This document shows positions 1 through 5,587 of a stretch of 14,358 nt of DNA, one piece after another. The DNA lies in assembly GCA_900547275.1 (NCBI GenBank), contig URGA01000051.1, positions 1 to 14,358 of the forward strand, written 5' to 3'. Below the pieces are notes generated by a model that saw nothing but the letters and a program-made list of their open reading frames with translations, made no database searches and was not told where the DNA came from. A program made the translations under genes and the position numbers. Origin of the DNA: an uncultured Oscillospiraceae bacterium. Its GTDB lineage: Bacteria; Bacillota; Clostridia; Oscillospirales; Acutalibacteraceae. Every line of letters begins with the position of its first letter. Positions within the stretch are counted from its first letter, which is position 1.

Positions 1-319
1 CGATGAGCTTATCTGCACGGAAACGCTCTTTACAGCTCTTGCAGTCCATCAGCGGGTCAGAGAAGCCGCCCAGATGGCCTGATGCCACCCATGTCTGGGG
101 ATTCATAAGGATAGCGCTGTCAAGACCTACGTTGTATTTGTTTTCCTGGATGAACTTCTTGCGCCATGCGCGCTTAATGTTCTCTTTAAGTTCTACGCCG
201 AGAGGGCCGTAGTCCCAGGTGTTTGCCAGACCGCCGTAAATTTCGGAGCCGGGATATACAAAGCCTCTGCCTTTGCAAAGGCTGACAATTTGGTCCATAG
301 TTTTTTCAGTATTCAGCAT
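1..319 (-). CDS. glyS: Glycine--tRNA ligase, N-terminal part (gene runs off the left edge)
   Basis: Class II glycyl-tRNA synthetase of the single-chain (alpha2) type, which charges tRNA-Gly with glycine in the cytoplasm. About 106 N-terminal residues are visible. They contain the family signature GRGFVYPGSEIYGGLANTWD, then YGPLGVELK, NVGLDSAILMNPQTW and ASGHLGGFSDP, followed by the start of a Cys pair (MDCKSCKERFRADKLI) typical of the zinc-binding insertion. The ATG at 317-319 is chosen because a GGAGG ribosome binding site (complement of 328-332) precedes it by 8 bases and it matches the usual family start. The gene has its own promoter (354-382), so the leader is only about 25-30 bases, too short for a T-box. 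Identification is from motif recognition and is firm; only the C-terminal part is missing, because of the window edge. Confidence 0.95.
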   Translation of the reverse strand, partial: MLNTEKTMDQIVSLCKGRGFVYPGSEIYGGLANTWDYGPLGVELKENIKRAWRKKFIQENKYNVGLDSAILMNPQTWVASGHLGGFSDPLMDCKSCKERFRADKLI

Positions 320-353
320 TGATAATACCTCCGAATATATTTATACAGATATC

Positions 354-382
354 AGTTTATCACATAAGGCGGTAAAGGTCAA
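354..382 (-). promoter_or_regulatory. Putative promoter of the glycyl-tRNA synthetase gene
   Basis: On the minus strand a -35 TTGACC (complement of 377-382) and a -10 TAAACT (complement of 354-359) are separated by 17 bases, 35 bases upstream of the ATG. A second possible promoter lies just upstream, with TATAAT (complement of 387-392) and TTGCCC (complement of 409-414) at 16-base spacing. Confidence 0.55.
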
Positions 383-412
383 CAAAATTATACCTTCCCA
401 AGCGCCGCGGGC

Positions 413-447
413 AAAAGAAAAAGCGCATCCGTTAGGATACGCTTTTT
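413..447 (-). terminator. Intrinsic terminator of the G5/3D protein gene
   Basis: A hairpin pairs 418-425 with 440-447 and 427-430 with 435-438, with one C/A mismatch and a GTTA loop. On the minus strand it is followed by a T-rich tail (TTTTTCTTTT), 15 bases past the stop codon of the 3D protein gene. It separates that gene from the glycyl-tRNA synthetase gene. Confidence 0.8.
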
Positions 448-461
448 GTTCATTTTTCGGA

Positions 462-1688
462 TTACCAACCAAGTCTGACAATTTCAATTGTGCATGAGCC
501 TGTGCCGTATTTGTAGCAGGCGGCGTGACCTTCGGGAGTAAAGATATCAATTCTTCCCTGTGTTGAAAGTCCGCTTCCGCCGCGGTCGGCTACGGTGTAC
601 TCTGTGCCGTCAACACGGATAACAGAGCCGAGAGGCAGCCAGTTGCAGGCAACATAATGAGGGTCTTTCATACCGTTATATACTTTTTTACCGCTGGCGG
701 TAATTCCTCTTGAGTTACCGTTGCAAAGTGAGCAAGCGCAGTAATGAGTATAGCGGCCGCTGATCTTCTGGCCTACGGTATAACCGTTCTTTGATTTAAC
801 TCCGTTTGAAGCAACGGCAACTTTCTTTGTGCCTACGCGTTCAACCTGGGTTACAGGTTCCTTTGTGATTTCCTTGGAAACCTCAGTGCGGCTGTCTTCC
901 TTGCCGTTAACGTACTTTACCTTGTAGGTAACGTCTGCGGTGCCTTTAACACCCTTAGTAACGACCTTTGTTTTGCCCTGCTCAAGTGAGGAGTCTTTTG
1001 TCTGTTTTGTGTCGTAATCTACTTCTTCGCTTTCAGTTACGTTTGAGTAGGTAACGCGGTAAACGTTTACCTTCATGCCTGCCTTTAGGGATGCGTCTGC
1101 AGAAGGTTCTGTGTAATCGTCGTCACCAAGCTGAACGTTAGCGAGTGTAAGAATATCGTTTACCGTTCCCTCAACCAGCGCAAACTCGGTTGACTTTCCG
1201 TCTACGTTAAGAGTTACGGTAAATGCGGTGTTGATTTTAATGACCATACCGTCTGATACGGCGTCGGTCAGTTCAAAGTTGAGCTGATCGTTCTTTCCCA
1301 GGGTCAGCCCAGCCTCTGTCAGCGCGTCGCCGACTGTATCGGCATACACTGAGTAAGATGTGATCTTTCCGTCTTTTTCAATGTTGACGGTGTGCTGTCT
1401 GTCAATTACGATTTTGCCGCCTTTTCCGGCTTCAAATCCGGAAATGTCCAGCTTATCGTTGTCAGCCAGCGTGATATTTGCCTTTGTCAGGATTTCGATT
1501 GGTTCCGTTTCATTAGTGGTAACTGTTGTTGCCACACCGTCGGTGATTATCTGAACGTTATACTCACCGAGCAGTCCGGCGAAAGCGGTGGAAGCAAAAA
1601 CGATGAATGCTATAACCAGAGCGGCCAGAGCAACTGCAATCATTTTTGCCCAGCGTTTGACGCCGACAGTTTCTGATTGGTTAATCAT
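462..1688 (-). CDS. Secreted or membrane-anchored DUF348/G5/3D-domain cell-wall protein (YabE/Rpf-like)
   Basis: A 408-residue protein. Residues 15-38 form a hydrophobic signal or anchor segment. Three DUF348 (ubiquitin-like) repeats follow at about 44-82, 98-140 and 155-190, then a G5 domain at about 210-287 (many T/V/K, ending PVTQVERVGTKKV) and a 3D domain at about 312-404. Proteins of this build (B. subtilis YabE, Sps/Rpf-like) are peptidoglycan-acting enzymes linked to growth and resuscitation; the 3D fold resembles lytic transglycosylase MltA. The second and third aspartates are present (VADRGG, D368; GRIDIF, D381). The position of the first, normally in a VAVDP-x-x-IPLGT stretch, reads YVACNWLPLGS, so it is missing. 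A Cys-rich CACSLC (317-322) lies at the start of the domain. The ATG at 1686-1688 is preferred over in-frame upstream ATGs because AAGGAG (complement of 1695-1700) sits 6 bases before it and the signal segment then lies near the N-terminus. Catalysis is inferred from the family. Confidence 0.9.
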   Translation of the reverse strand: MINQSETVGVKRWAKMIAVALAALVIAFIVFASTAFAGLLGEYNVQIITDGVATTVTTNETEPIEILTKANITLADNDKLDISGFEAGKGGKIVIDRQHTVNIEKDGKITSYSVYADTVGDALTEAGLTLGKNDQLNFELTDAVSDGMVIKINTAFTVTLNVDGKSTEFALVEGTVNDILTLANVQLGDDDYTEPSADASLKAGMKVNVYRVTYSNVTESEEVDYDTKQTKDSSLEQGKTKVVTKGVKGTADVTYKVKYVNGKEDSRTEVSKEITKEPVTQVERVGTKKVAVASNGVKSKNGYTVGQKISGRYTHYCACSLCNGNSRGITASGKKVYNGMKDPHYVACNWLPLGSVIRVDGTEYTVADRGGSGLSTQGRIDIFTPEGHAACYKYGTGSCTIEIVRLGW

Positions 1689-1825
1689 CTTAATCTCCTT
1701 TGTTTTTCGGAAAATATTAAACAGACTTGCCGTTATAATATTCATGGTATTTTCTAATGAAAACACCACCAAGCAGAAGCAATATATTCTGCCTTTTCCG
1801 TTAGTATTTCCCTAAGACGCTGACA

Positions 1826-1853
1826 ATTATATCACAAATCACTAATCAGTCAA
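1826..1853 (-). promoter_or_regulatory. Promoter of the G5/3D protein gene
   Basis: On the minus strand, -35 TTGACT (complement of 1848-1853) and a perfect -10 TATAAT (complement of 1826-1831) are spaced by 16 bases. Transcription would start near 1819, giving a leader of about 130 bases that contains a small hairpin (1773-1792, 6-bp stem). No known riboswitch was recognised in this leader. Confidence 0.65.
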
Positions 1854-1872
1854 ATCTTTTGATTGATACTTT

Positions 1873-1889
1873 TTGTGCACATTGCACAA
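1873..1889. promoter_or_regulatory. Inverted repeat upstream of the 3D gene promoter, candidate regulator site
   Basis: TTGTGCACATTGCACAA is a 6-bp inverted repeat with a 5-base spacer, about 20 bases upstream of the -35 box of the 3D protein gene. Its position would suit an activator or upstream-bound regulator. The factor is unknown and the site may be chance. Confidence 0.35.
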
Positions 1890-2338
1890 CTGCTGTTTTT
1901 TTTGAAAATAAAATTGGAAAAAGCTAATCAATATCTTGTGGTCATTGCGTTTCTCGGTTTAATGCACTAAAGTGAAATTTTGTGCGATTGGTAGAAAACC
2001 ACGGTCTAAAGATTTCAATTTGTAACTTTTTTGTTGCAAAATTTCATAAAAGTGGCAAAATATGGCTAAAAAATGTAACTTTTTGTTCAATAAGCGCAAG
2101 ATATAGTGGCGGGTAAAAATGGCGTAAATAGGCGAAAAACAGGGATTTTCGGGCTAAATCGACACGTGGTGTTTAAATCAAAAAGTAACATTTTGTATTT
2201 TTTGGCTCATTTTTGAAGACAAAGGGCAAAAAGTGCGAAATACGATTTAAAGTTGCTGTTTGTCTTTTCATTTTCATAAACGGTATTAAGAATTTAAGGG
2301 CAGTATTAAAGAATAAACGCAAATTGAAAATGAGGAGT
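1890..2338. other. Long AT-rich intergenic region without a gene
   Basis: No credible coding sequence is visible on either strand. Short open frames here lack a ribosome binding site and have unnatural Lys/Arg/Asn-rich composition. The region is rich in A and T tracts and holds a degenerate tandem repeat (2021-2127) and a third copy of its GTAAC-T-rich core near 2185. It may include curved DNA or operators upstream of the promoters at 1826-1853 and 2339-2368, but no function can be assigned. Confidence 0.6.
2021..2127. repeat. Degenerate tandem repeat, period about 53-54 bases
   Basis: Two imperfect units start at 2021 and 2074. Each begins TGTAACTTTTT(T)GTT and about 30 bases later has an AGTGGC...AAAA(A/T)ATGGC segment (2051 and 2105). 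The GTAAC cores are 53 bases apart and the AGTGGC cores 54 apart. Similarity between these cores is low. A further GTAACATTTTGT core is at 2186-2197. Confidence 0.45.
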
Positions 2339-2368
2339 TTGACGTGTAAAAGACATTATATATATAAT
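2339..2368 (+). promoter_or_regulatory. Putative promoter upstream of the VanZ-like gene
   Basis: -35 TTGACG (2339-2344) and -10 TATAAT (2363-2368) are separated by 18 bases. Transcription would begin near 2375. It points toward the VanZ-like gene 225 bases downstream, but a strong hairpin with a T run (2386-2415) lies directly after the start point. Confidence 0.5.
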
Positions 2369-2385
2369 AGGTATAGAAACAGACA

Positions 2386-2415
2386 AAAAGGGCAGTCTGG
2401 GCGGACAGCTCTTTT
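2386..2415 (+). terminator. Strong hairpin with T run just after a promoter (possible attenuator)
   Basis: Positions 2386-2393 pair with 2408-2415 (8 bp, one G-T), then an A/A mismatch, then 2395-2398 pair with 2403-2406 around a GGGC loop. The right arm ends in CTCTTTT. The minus strand also has a T-rich tail (TTTTTGTCTG), so it could work both ways. No gene ends nearby, so it is either a leader attenuator for the VanZ-like gene or the end of a very short RNA. Confidence 0.55.
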
Positions 2416-2599
2416 CAACTTAAATTCGGATTAAAATACAGCTTTGCGGAATAAGTTTTAGTAAGGACTTCAATATAATATTTAAGTACATAATCGGAAT
2501 TACTATAATGAGCAATGATCTCGGCATAAAATCAGGTAATTGCATCATCAAAAGCGATATGGTAATATTTGTATATATTTTTTTGGAAGTTGATAATAG

Positions 2600-3406
2600 A
2601 TGCATATAATGAAAACCTATTTGGAAAAAGCTTTTTTTATAGTTGTATTTGTTTTGTCGTGTTTTACAATGAACTCGGATAATCTTACCGGTTACATGAG
2701 ATACGTTTCAACCCAGTTCATTATTTTAAAATGCGCGTTGATTTTCGTTTTTGTGTTTGCCGCGGCATATGTAAACAGAAACAGAATAAATTTTGTATCA
2801 AAGGTTACGTCAATTGTAACGGGATGCGCAACAGCGTTGGTTATTCTCGACAACTTGATAACCAAATTCAGCGGAAGCCAGTTTTTGTACAGCGTTTGGT
2901 GGATAATATCAATATTTATTGCCCAGGCCACGGTGTTTCTCGTGTTGTCAATATCCAAAGTTGATGATTACAAGTTATTTTACAATAATTTTTGGCTGTC
3001 CTTTATTCCGCTGTATGCGTATATTTTGATACTCTGCTTCCTGCGTCGACCGTTTTCCGGCAGAACGATTAACGCCGTCCCGTTTAACGGCACTTTTCTG
3101 ATGCTTGAGGCGTTTATTAACAATCCCAAAGGCAGTTTTGAGGCGCCGCTTATCTTCTTCGGAAATTTACTGGTGTTTATTCCGATGCCTTTCATCGTGA
3201 ATAGATTATTGAAAAACGCAAAACCGATACACATAATGGTTATCGGCTTTATTATTCCTATTGTTGTTGAGGGATACCAATATGTTTTAGAATGCGGCAA
3301 TGTAGACGTTGACGATCTCATTCTCAACTGGCTGGGATTTCTTATAGGATTTTTAATTGATTTAGCTTGTCAGAAAAAAATCAAAGCGAAAGTTAAAAAG
3401 GCATAA
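2600..3406 (+). CDS. VanZ-like family membrane protein
   Basis: A 268-residue integral membrane protein with about seven hydrophobic segments (roughly residues 10-24, 40-58, 68-86, 97-118, 132-148, 183-202, 210-258). The C-terminal third has the VanZ-like pattern: FFGNLLVFIPMPF (186-198), an E-x-x-x-Q-like stretch IVVEGYQ (221-227), and DVDDLILNWLGFLIGF (236-251), matching the conserved R/D-x-D-DL-x-x-N-x-x-G core. VanZ itself gives low-level teicoplanin resistance, but most chromosomal relatives have no known function, so resistance should not be assumed. The N-terminal 130 residues are an extension with no recognised domain. The start at 2600 has GGAAG 10 bases upstream; an ATG at 2609 is possible but further from it. 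The gene stands alone and is convergent with the DUF2798 gene. Confidence 0.8.
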   Translation: MHIMKTYLEKAFFIVVFVLSCFTMNSDNLTGYMRYVSTQFIILKCALIFVFVFAAAYVNRNRINFVSKVTSIVTGCATALVILDNLITKFSGSQFLYSVWWIISIFIAQATVFLVLSISKVDDYKLFYNNFWLSFIPLYAYILILCFLRRPFSGRTINAVPFNGTFLMLEAFINNPKGSFEAPLIFFGNLLVFIPMPFIVNRLLKNAKPIHIMVIGFIIPIVVEGYQYVLECGNVDVDDLILNWLGFLIGFLIDLACQKKIKAKVKKA

Positions 3407-3420
3407 AAACAGCAAAGATT

Positions 3421-3458
3421 AAATGAGTGGATGCAAAAAAAGCAGACACTCATTTTTT
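3421..3458 (+). terminator. Terminator of the VanZ-like gene (overlaps the opposite-strand terminator)
   Basis: AAATGAGTG (3421-3429) pairs perfectly with CACTCATTT (3447-3455) around a 17-base loop, and the right arm runs into a six-T tract (3453-3458). It starts 15 bases after the VanZ-like stop codon. The loop is long, so the strength is uncertain. Confidence 0.55.
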
Positions 3459-3467
3459 GGTGTCTGC
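3435..3467 (-). terminator. Terminator of the DUF2798 gene
   Basis: GCAGACAC (3442-3449) pairs perfectly with GTGTCTGC (3460-3467) around a 10-base loop. On the minus strand the hairpin is followed by seven T (complement of 3435-3441), 19 bases past the stop of the DUF2798 gene. It shares bases 3447-3449 with a stem of the plus-strand terminator. Confidence 0.75.
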
Positions 3468-3485
3468 CGTTATCGGGTTTGCTGT

Positions 3486-3944
3486 TTACTTTTTGAGCCG
3501 GCGGCGGAAAAGAGTGCGGAAAATCAGGCGAACCAGAGGACCGCAGAAGAGAAGCTGCCAGATGAGCGCCATCGGCATATTCAATCCGAAAGTCTGAACC
3601 CATGTTCCGAATGAGGGCTCTTTAAAAAGAAGCGTTGCAATAAGGCTCATTGTGGGGCACATTATGCAGACTATCATAGTTGAAATTGCGTATGTAATAA
3701 ACTGAGGTCTGTCGGTTGGTTTCAAAAACGTGAAAGTCAGTTTCGTTGCAAGTTTTTCAACAACGAAAAACTCAAGCACAAAGGCTATCGGAGCCATTAT
3801 CGGCAGTTCATGGAAAGCCATAAGAAAAGTTTTGTCCGTTACGCCTCCTGTGTTTAGCGCAACGTTGTACACGATAATTCCGTAAACCATGATGACTGCC
3901 ATGATTGCTGTAAATACGATGTTCTGAAATTTTGTTTTAGGCAT
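3486..3944 (-). CDS. DUF2798 family small membrane protein
   Basis: A 152-residue protein with four predicted membrane helices (about residues 8-27, 46-63, 83-106 and 118-141) and a basic tail (FRRRLKK). The opening MPKTKFQNIVFT and the following VMVYGIIVYNVALNTGG are typical of DUF2798 proteins, whose function is unknown. The ATG at 3942-3944 is chosen because GGAGGA (complement of 3951-3956) lies 6 bases upstream; an in-frame ATG at 4017-4019 would place the leader hairpin inside the coding sequence and lacks a binding site. The gene is divergent from the marR-yczE operon, so the two units share a control region of about 280 bases, and a shared regulator is possible but unproven. Confidence 0.8.
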   Translation of the reverse strand: MPKTKFQNIVFTAIMAVIMVYGIIVYNVALNTGGVTDKTFLMAFHELPIMAPIAFVLEFFVVEKLATKLTFTFLKPTDRPQFITYAISTMIVCIMCPTMSLIATLLFKEPSFGTWVQTFGLNMPMALIWQLLFCGPLVRLIFRTLFRRRLKK

Positions 3945-3961
3945 TTTTGTTCCTCCTCGTG

Positions 3962-4015
3962 AAAATAAAATAAAAAAATAACAGAGTAACATGACTATCG
4001 TCTCGTTACTCTGTT
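3962..4015 (-). terminator. Terminator-like hairpin in the DUF2798 leader (putative attenuator)
   Basis: An 11-bp perfect stem (AACAGAGTAAC, 3980-3990, with GTTACTCTGTT, 4005-4015) encloses a small inner GAC/GTC stem. On the minus strand it is followed by ATTTTTTTATTTTATTTTC, the layout of an intrinsic terminator. It lies between the likely promoter (4045-4073) and the ribosome binding site (3951-3956), so it would stop transcription before the gene unless overcome. Confidence 0.6.
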
Positions 4016-4044
4016 TCACTGCGACTACCGCCTATTGCCGATAT

Positions 4045-4073
4045 ATTTTATCATTTTTTTCAGGCTCATGTAA
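4045..4073 (-). promoter_or_regulatory. Putative promoter of the DUF2798 gene
   Basis: On the minus strand, -35 TTACAT (complement of 4068-4073) and -10 TAAAAT (complement of 4045-4050) have 17-base spacing. The start would be near 4038, giving a leader of about 94 bases that contains the hairpin at 3980-4015. Confidence 0.5.
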
Positions 4074-4158
4074 TAGTTTTTTTATCGGTAAATAAAACAA
4101 ACATTTATGATATTTGTTGGAAATTTTTATATATTAGACAGAATGTTTCGCCCCATCG

Positions 4159-4187
4159 TTGACAGCAGAAGAAGTTGGATATAAAAT
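4159..4187 (+). promoter_or_regulatory. Promoter of the marR-yczE operon
   Basis: A perfect -35 TTGACA (4159-4164) and -10 TAAAAT (4182-4187) are spaced by 17 bases. The transcription start would be near 4194, inside the near-palindrome at 4190-4201. Confidence 0.7.
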
Positions 4188-4189
4188 TG

Positions 4190-4201
4190 TTAGCATACTA
4201 A
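4190..4201. promoter_or_regulatory. Candidate MarR operator over the transcription start
   Basis: TTAGCATACTAA is a near-perfect palindrome (10 of 12 positions symmetric) overlapping the expected start point of the operon encoding the MarR protein. MarR proteins commonly bind short palindromes of this kind and repress their own operon; binding here is inference. Confidence 0.5.
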
Positions 4202-4226
4202 TAATTTTAGCCGTTGGTGATATTTT

Positions 4227-4658
4227 ATGGACTACAGTTTTCATTATCTGCTGTTGGCGTCACAGGGACTTTTTCAGAAGAAGATCATGAGCGAGTTGAG
4301 CGAATGCGGGCTTACCGCCGGTCAGCCGAAGATTCTCGACTATCTCGGACTTCACGACGGAAGCGTTCAAAAGGACATTGCTCTGGCGTGCCAGATTGAG
4401 CCGGCAACTCTTACAGGCCTTTTGAGCAGAATGGAGGAAAAGGGGCTTATCCTTCGCAGAAGTGAAAACTCAAACAGAAAATCAATCCACGTTTACCTGA
4501 CCCCGGAAGGGAAAGAAAAACAGCGCCGTGTGCTCGCCGCGTTTAACGAGCTTGAAAAGCGGATTTTTGAGGATATGCCCCAGGAGGAACAGGAAAAACT
4601 GAAGGAAAGTCTTTATAAAATATGCGCCAAACTGTGCGACCCGGAGGTGCTTCAATGA
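4227..4658 (+). CDS. MarR family transcriptional regulator
   Basis: A 143-residue winged helix-turn-helix repressor. An N-terminal dimerisation helix (1-28) is followed by the family core: LTAGQPKILDYLG (29-41), the recognition region QKDIALACQIEPATLTGLLSRMEEKGLI (48-75) and the wing RRSENSNRKSIHVYLTPEG (77-95), then a C-terminal dimerisation helix pair. Length is normal for the family. The start at 4227 has only a weak binding site (GGTGA, 4216-4220). The stop TGA overlaps the ATG of the next gene (ATGA), so the regulator and the YczE-type membrane protein are translationally coupled. This suggests the regulator controls that membrane protein and probably itself, through the palindrome at 4190-4201. 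The inducing ligand is unknown. Confidence 0.93.
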   Translation: MDYSFHYLLLASQGLFQKKIMSELSECGLTAGQPKILDYLGLHDGSVQKDIALACQIEPATLTGLLSRMEEKGLILRRSENSNRKSIHVYLTPEGKEKQRRVLAAFNELEKRIFEDMPQEEQEKLKESLYKICAKLCDPEVLQ

Positions 4659-5298
4659 GTAAAAAAGAACTTATAAAAAGATACGCGTTTTTTGTTTTCG
4701 GACTGTTTGTCAATTCCCTGGGCATAAGCCTGATTACAAAATCAGATATGGGAACATCGCCTATATCCAGCATTCCGTATACGCTGAGTATCGGTCTGCC
4801 CCTGTCGCTGGGAATGTTTACTCTGATTTTCAGTCTTTTGCTTATCGTAATACAACTTATAATAATGAGAAAAAATTTCCCGAAGCAGTACTGGCTCCAG
4901 ATACCTGTTTCGCTTATTTTTTCTTATTTTATAATCTTACAATGAGTATGCTTGATTTTCTCGATCCCGATACATACTTGCTTCAGGCAGTTTCGCTTGT
5001 GGCGGGCTGTATTGTTTTGGGAACGGGCGTATTTATGGAAACTGCCGCAAACGTGGTAATGCTGCCCGGCGAATGCACCGTTAAAGCGATAACAACGGTG
5101 AGCAAAATAGATTTCGGAAAAAGCAAAATTGCAATGGACGTAACAATGTCCGTTATCGCCGCTGTGATAGGAATTATAATGTATCACAAATTGGCAGGTG
5201 TCCGTGAGGGCACGTTCATCTCCGCCCTTGCGGTGGGCTTTATCGCCAGACTTCTGAACAAATCAATAGGAAAGAAAATCCAAACTATTTTCAGCTGA
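4655..5298 (+). pseudogene. YczE/YyaS/YitT family membrane protein, broken by a one-base deletion
   Basis: Two adjacent frames together make one family-length protein. Frame one starts at ATG 4655, with GGAGGT at 4643-4648, and reads MSKKELIKRYAFFVFGLFVN through the conserved MGTSPISSIPYTLS to FSYFI, then hits TGA at 4943-4945. The next frame (from 4942) continues MSMLDFLDPDTYLLQ, with the conserved ANVVMLPGECTVKAI and GVREGTFISAL to a stop at 5296-5298. Adding one base (probably G between 4933 and 4934) restores FSYFIDLTMSML, which fits the family, and gives 214 residues, the usual length. The family consists of about five-helix membrane proteins of poorly known function. Either this is a recent pseudogene or the sequence has an error; an ATGA overlap at 4942-4945 could also allow re-initiation and two half-proteins. 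Confidence 0.8.
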
Positions 5299-5308
5299 TA
5301 AAATAATA

Positions 5309-5340
5309 ACGCCGCTGTGCAAAAAGCACGGCGGCGTTTT
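5309..5340 (+). terminator. Bidirectional terminator between yczE-like gene and tRNA-Arg
   Basis: ACGCCGCTGTGC (5309-5320) pairs with 5326-5337 (12 bp with one G-T) around an AAAAA loop, followed by TTTT (5337-5340). It ends the marR-yczE transcript. On the minus strand the tail is TTATTATTTTATC, so it can also end the tRNA-Arg transcript. The plus-strand T run meets the encoded CCA end of the tRNA. Confidence 0.8.
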
Positions 5341-5416
5341 GGCGTCCCCGGCGGGATTCGAACCCACGGCCTTCCGCTTAGGAGGCGGACGCTCTATCCT
5401 GCTGAGCTACGGAGAC
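5340..5416 (-). tRNA. tRNA-Arg (anticodon CCT)
   Basis: A complete 77-base cloverleaf including encoded CCA (complement of 5340-5342). The acceptor GTCTCCG pairs with CGGGGAC (one T-G), the discriminator is G, the T-arm has GGTTCGAATCC, and the anticodon stem TCCGC/GCGGA encloses loop CTCCTAA with anticodon CCT, reading AGG. It has its own promoter at 5466-5495. Confidence 0.95.
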
Positions 5417-5465
5417 GTATTCGGTGTTTAGTTTTTGCTTTGCCGTTCATTCGGAAAGCTTATAT

Positions 5466-5495
5466 ATTATATAATAATTCTGCTTTGCCTGTCAA
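5466..5495 (-). promoter_or_regulatory. Promoter of tRNA-Arg
   Basis: On the minus strand, perfect -35 TTGACA (complement of 5490-5495) and perfect -10 TATAAT (complement of 5466-5471) with 18-base spacing, about 50 bases upstream of the tRNA 5' end. Confidence 0.65.
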
Positions 5496-5550
5496 CGCAA
5501 AAGAGGATGTTTATCGCTTCGGCTTTATTAAAGCAAGGGTCGGGAAATAA

Positions 5551-5585
5551 AGAAAAAACCGAACCTTAAACTCAAGGTTCGGTTT
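5551..5585 (-). terminator. Terminator of the tRNA-Met/tRNA-Glu unit
   Basis: A perfect 12-bp stem (5556-5567 with 5574-5585) and six-base loop is followed on the minus strand by T-rich sequence (TTTTTTCTTTATT). It begins 2 bases after the CCA end of tRNA-Glu and separates this unit from tRNA-Arg. Confidence 0.85.
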
Positions 5586-5587
5586 GT

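Noticed and set aside
320..460. T-box riboswitch before glycyl-tRNA synthetase
   Set aside because: Only about 90 bases separate the upstream terminator from the start codon, with a promoter inside them; no T-box sequence or specifier stem is visible.
1689..1772. N-terminal extension of the 3D protein by 28 residues
   Set aside because: The signal segment would be far from the N-terminus, and the strong ribosome site points to the ATG at 1686-1688.
2213..2434. 73-residue open frame on the plus strand in the intergenic region
   Set aside because: TTG start with no ribosome binding site, Lys/Arg-rich unnatural composition, and it runs through the promoter and hairpin at 2339-2415.
2420..2605. 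61-residue open frame on the minus strand
   Set aside because: No ribosome binding site; lies in AT-rich intergenic DNA and overlaps the VanZ-like start.
4915..4945. Programmed -1 frameshifting in the YczE-like gene
   Set aside because: T-rich but without an in-frame X-XXY-YYZ heptamer, and the junction is explained exactly by one missing base.
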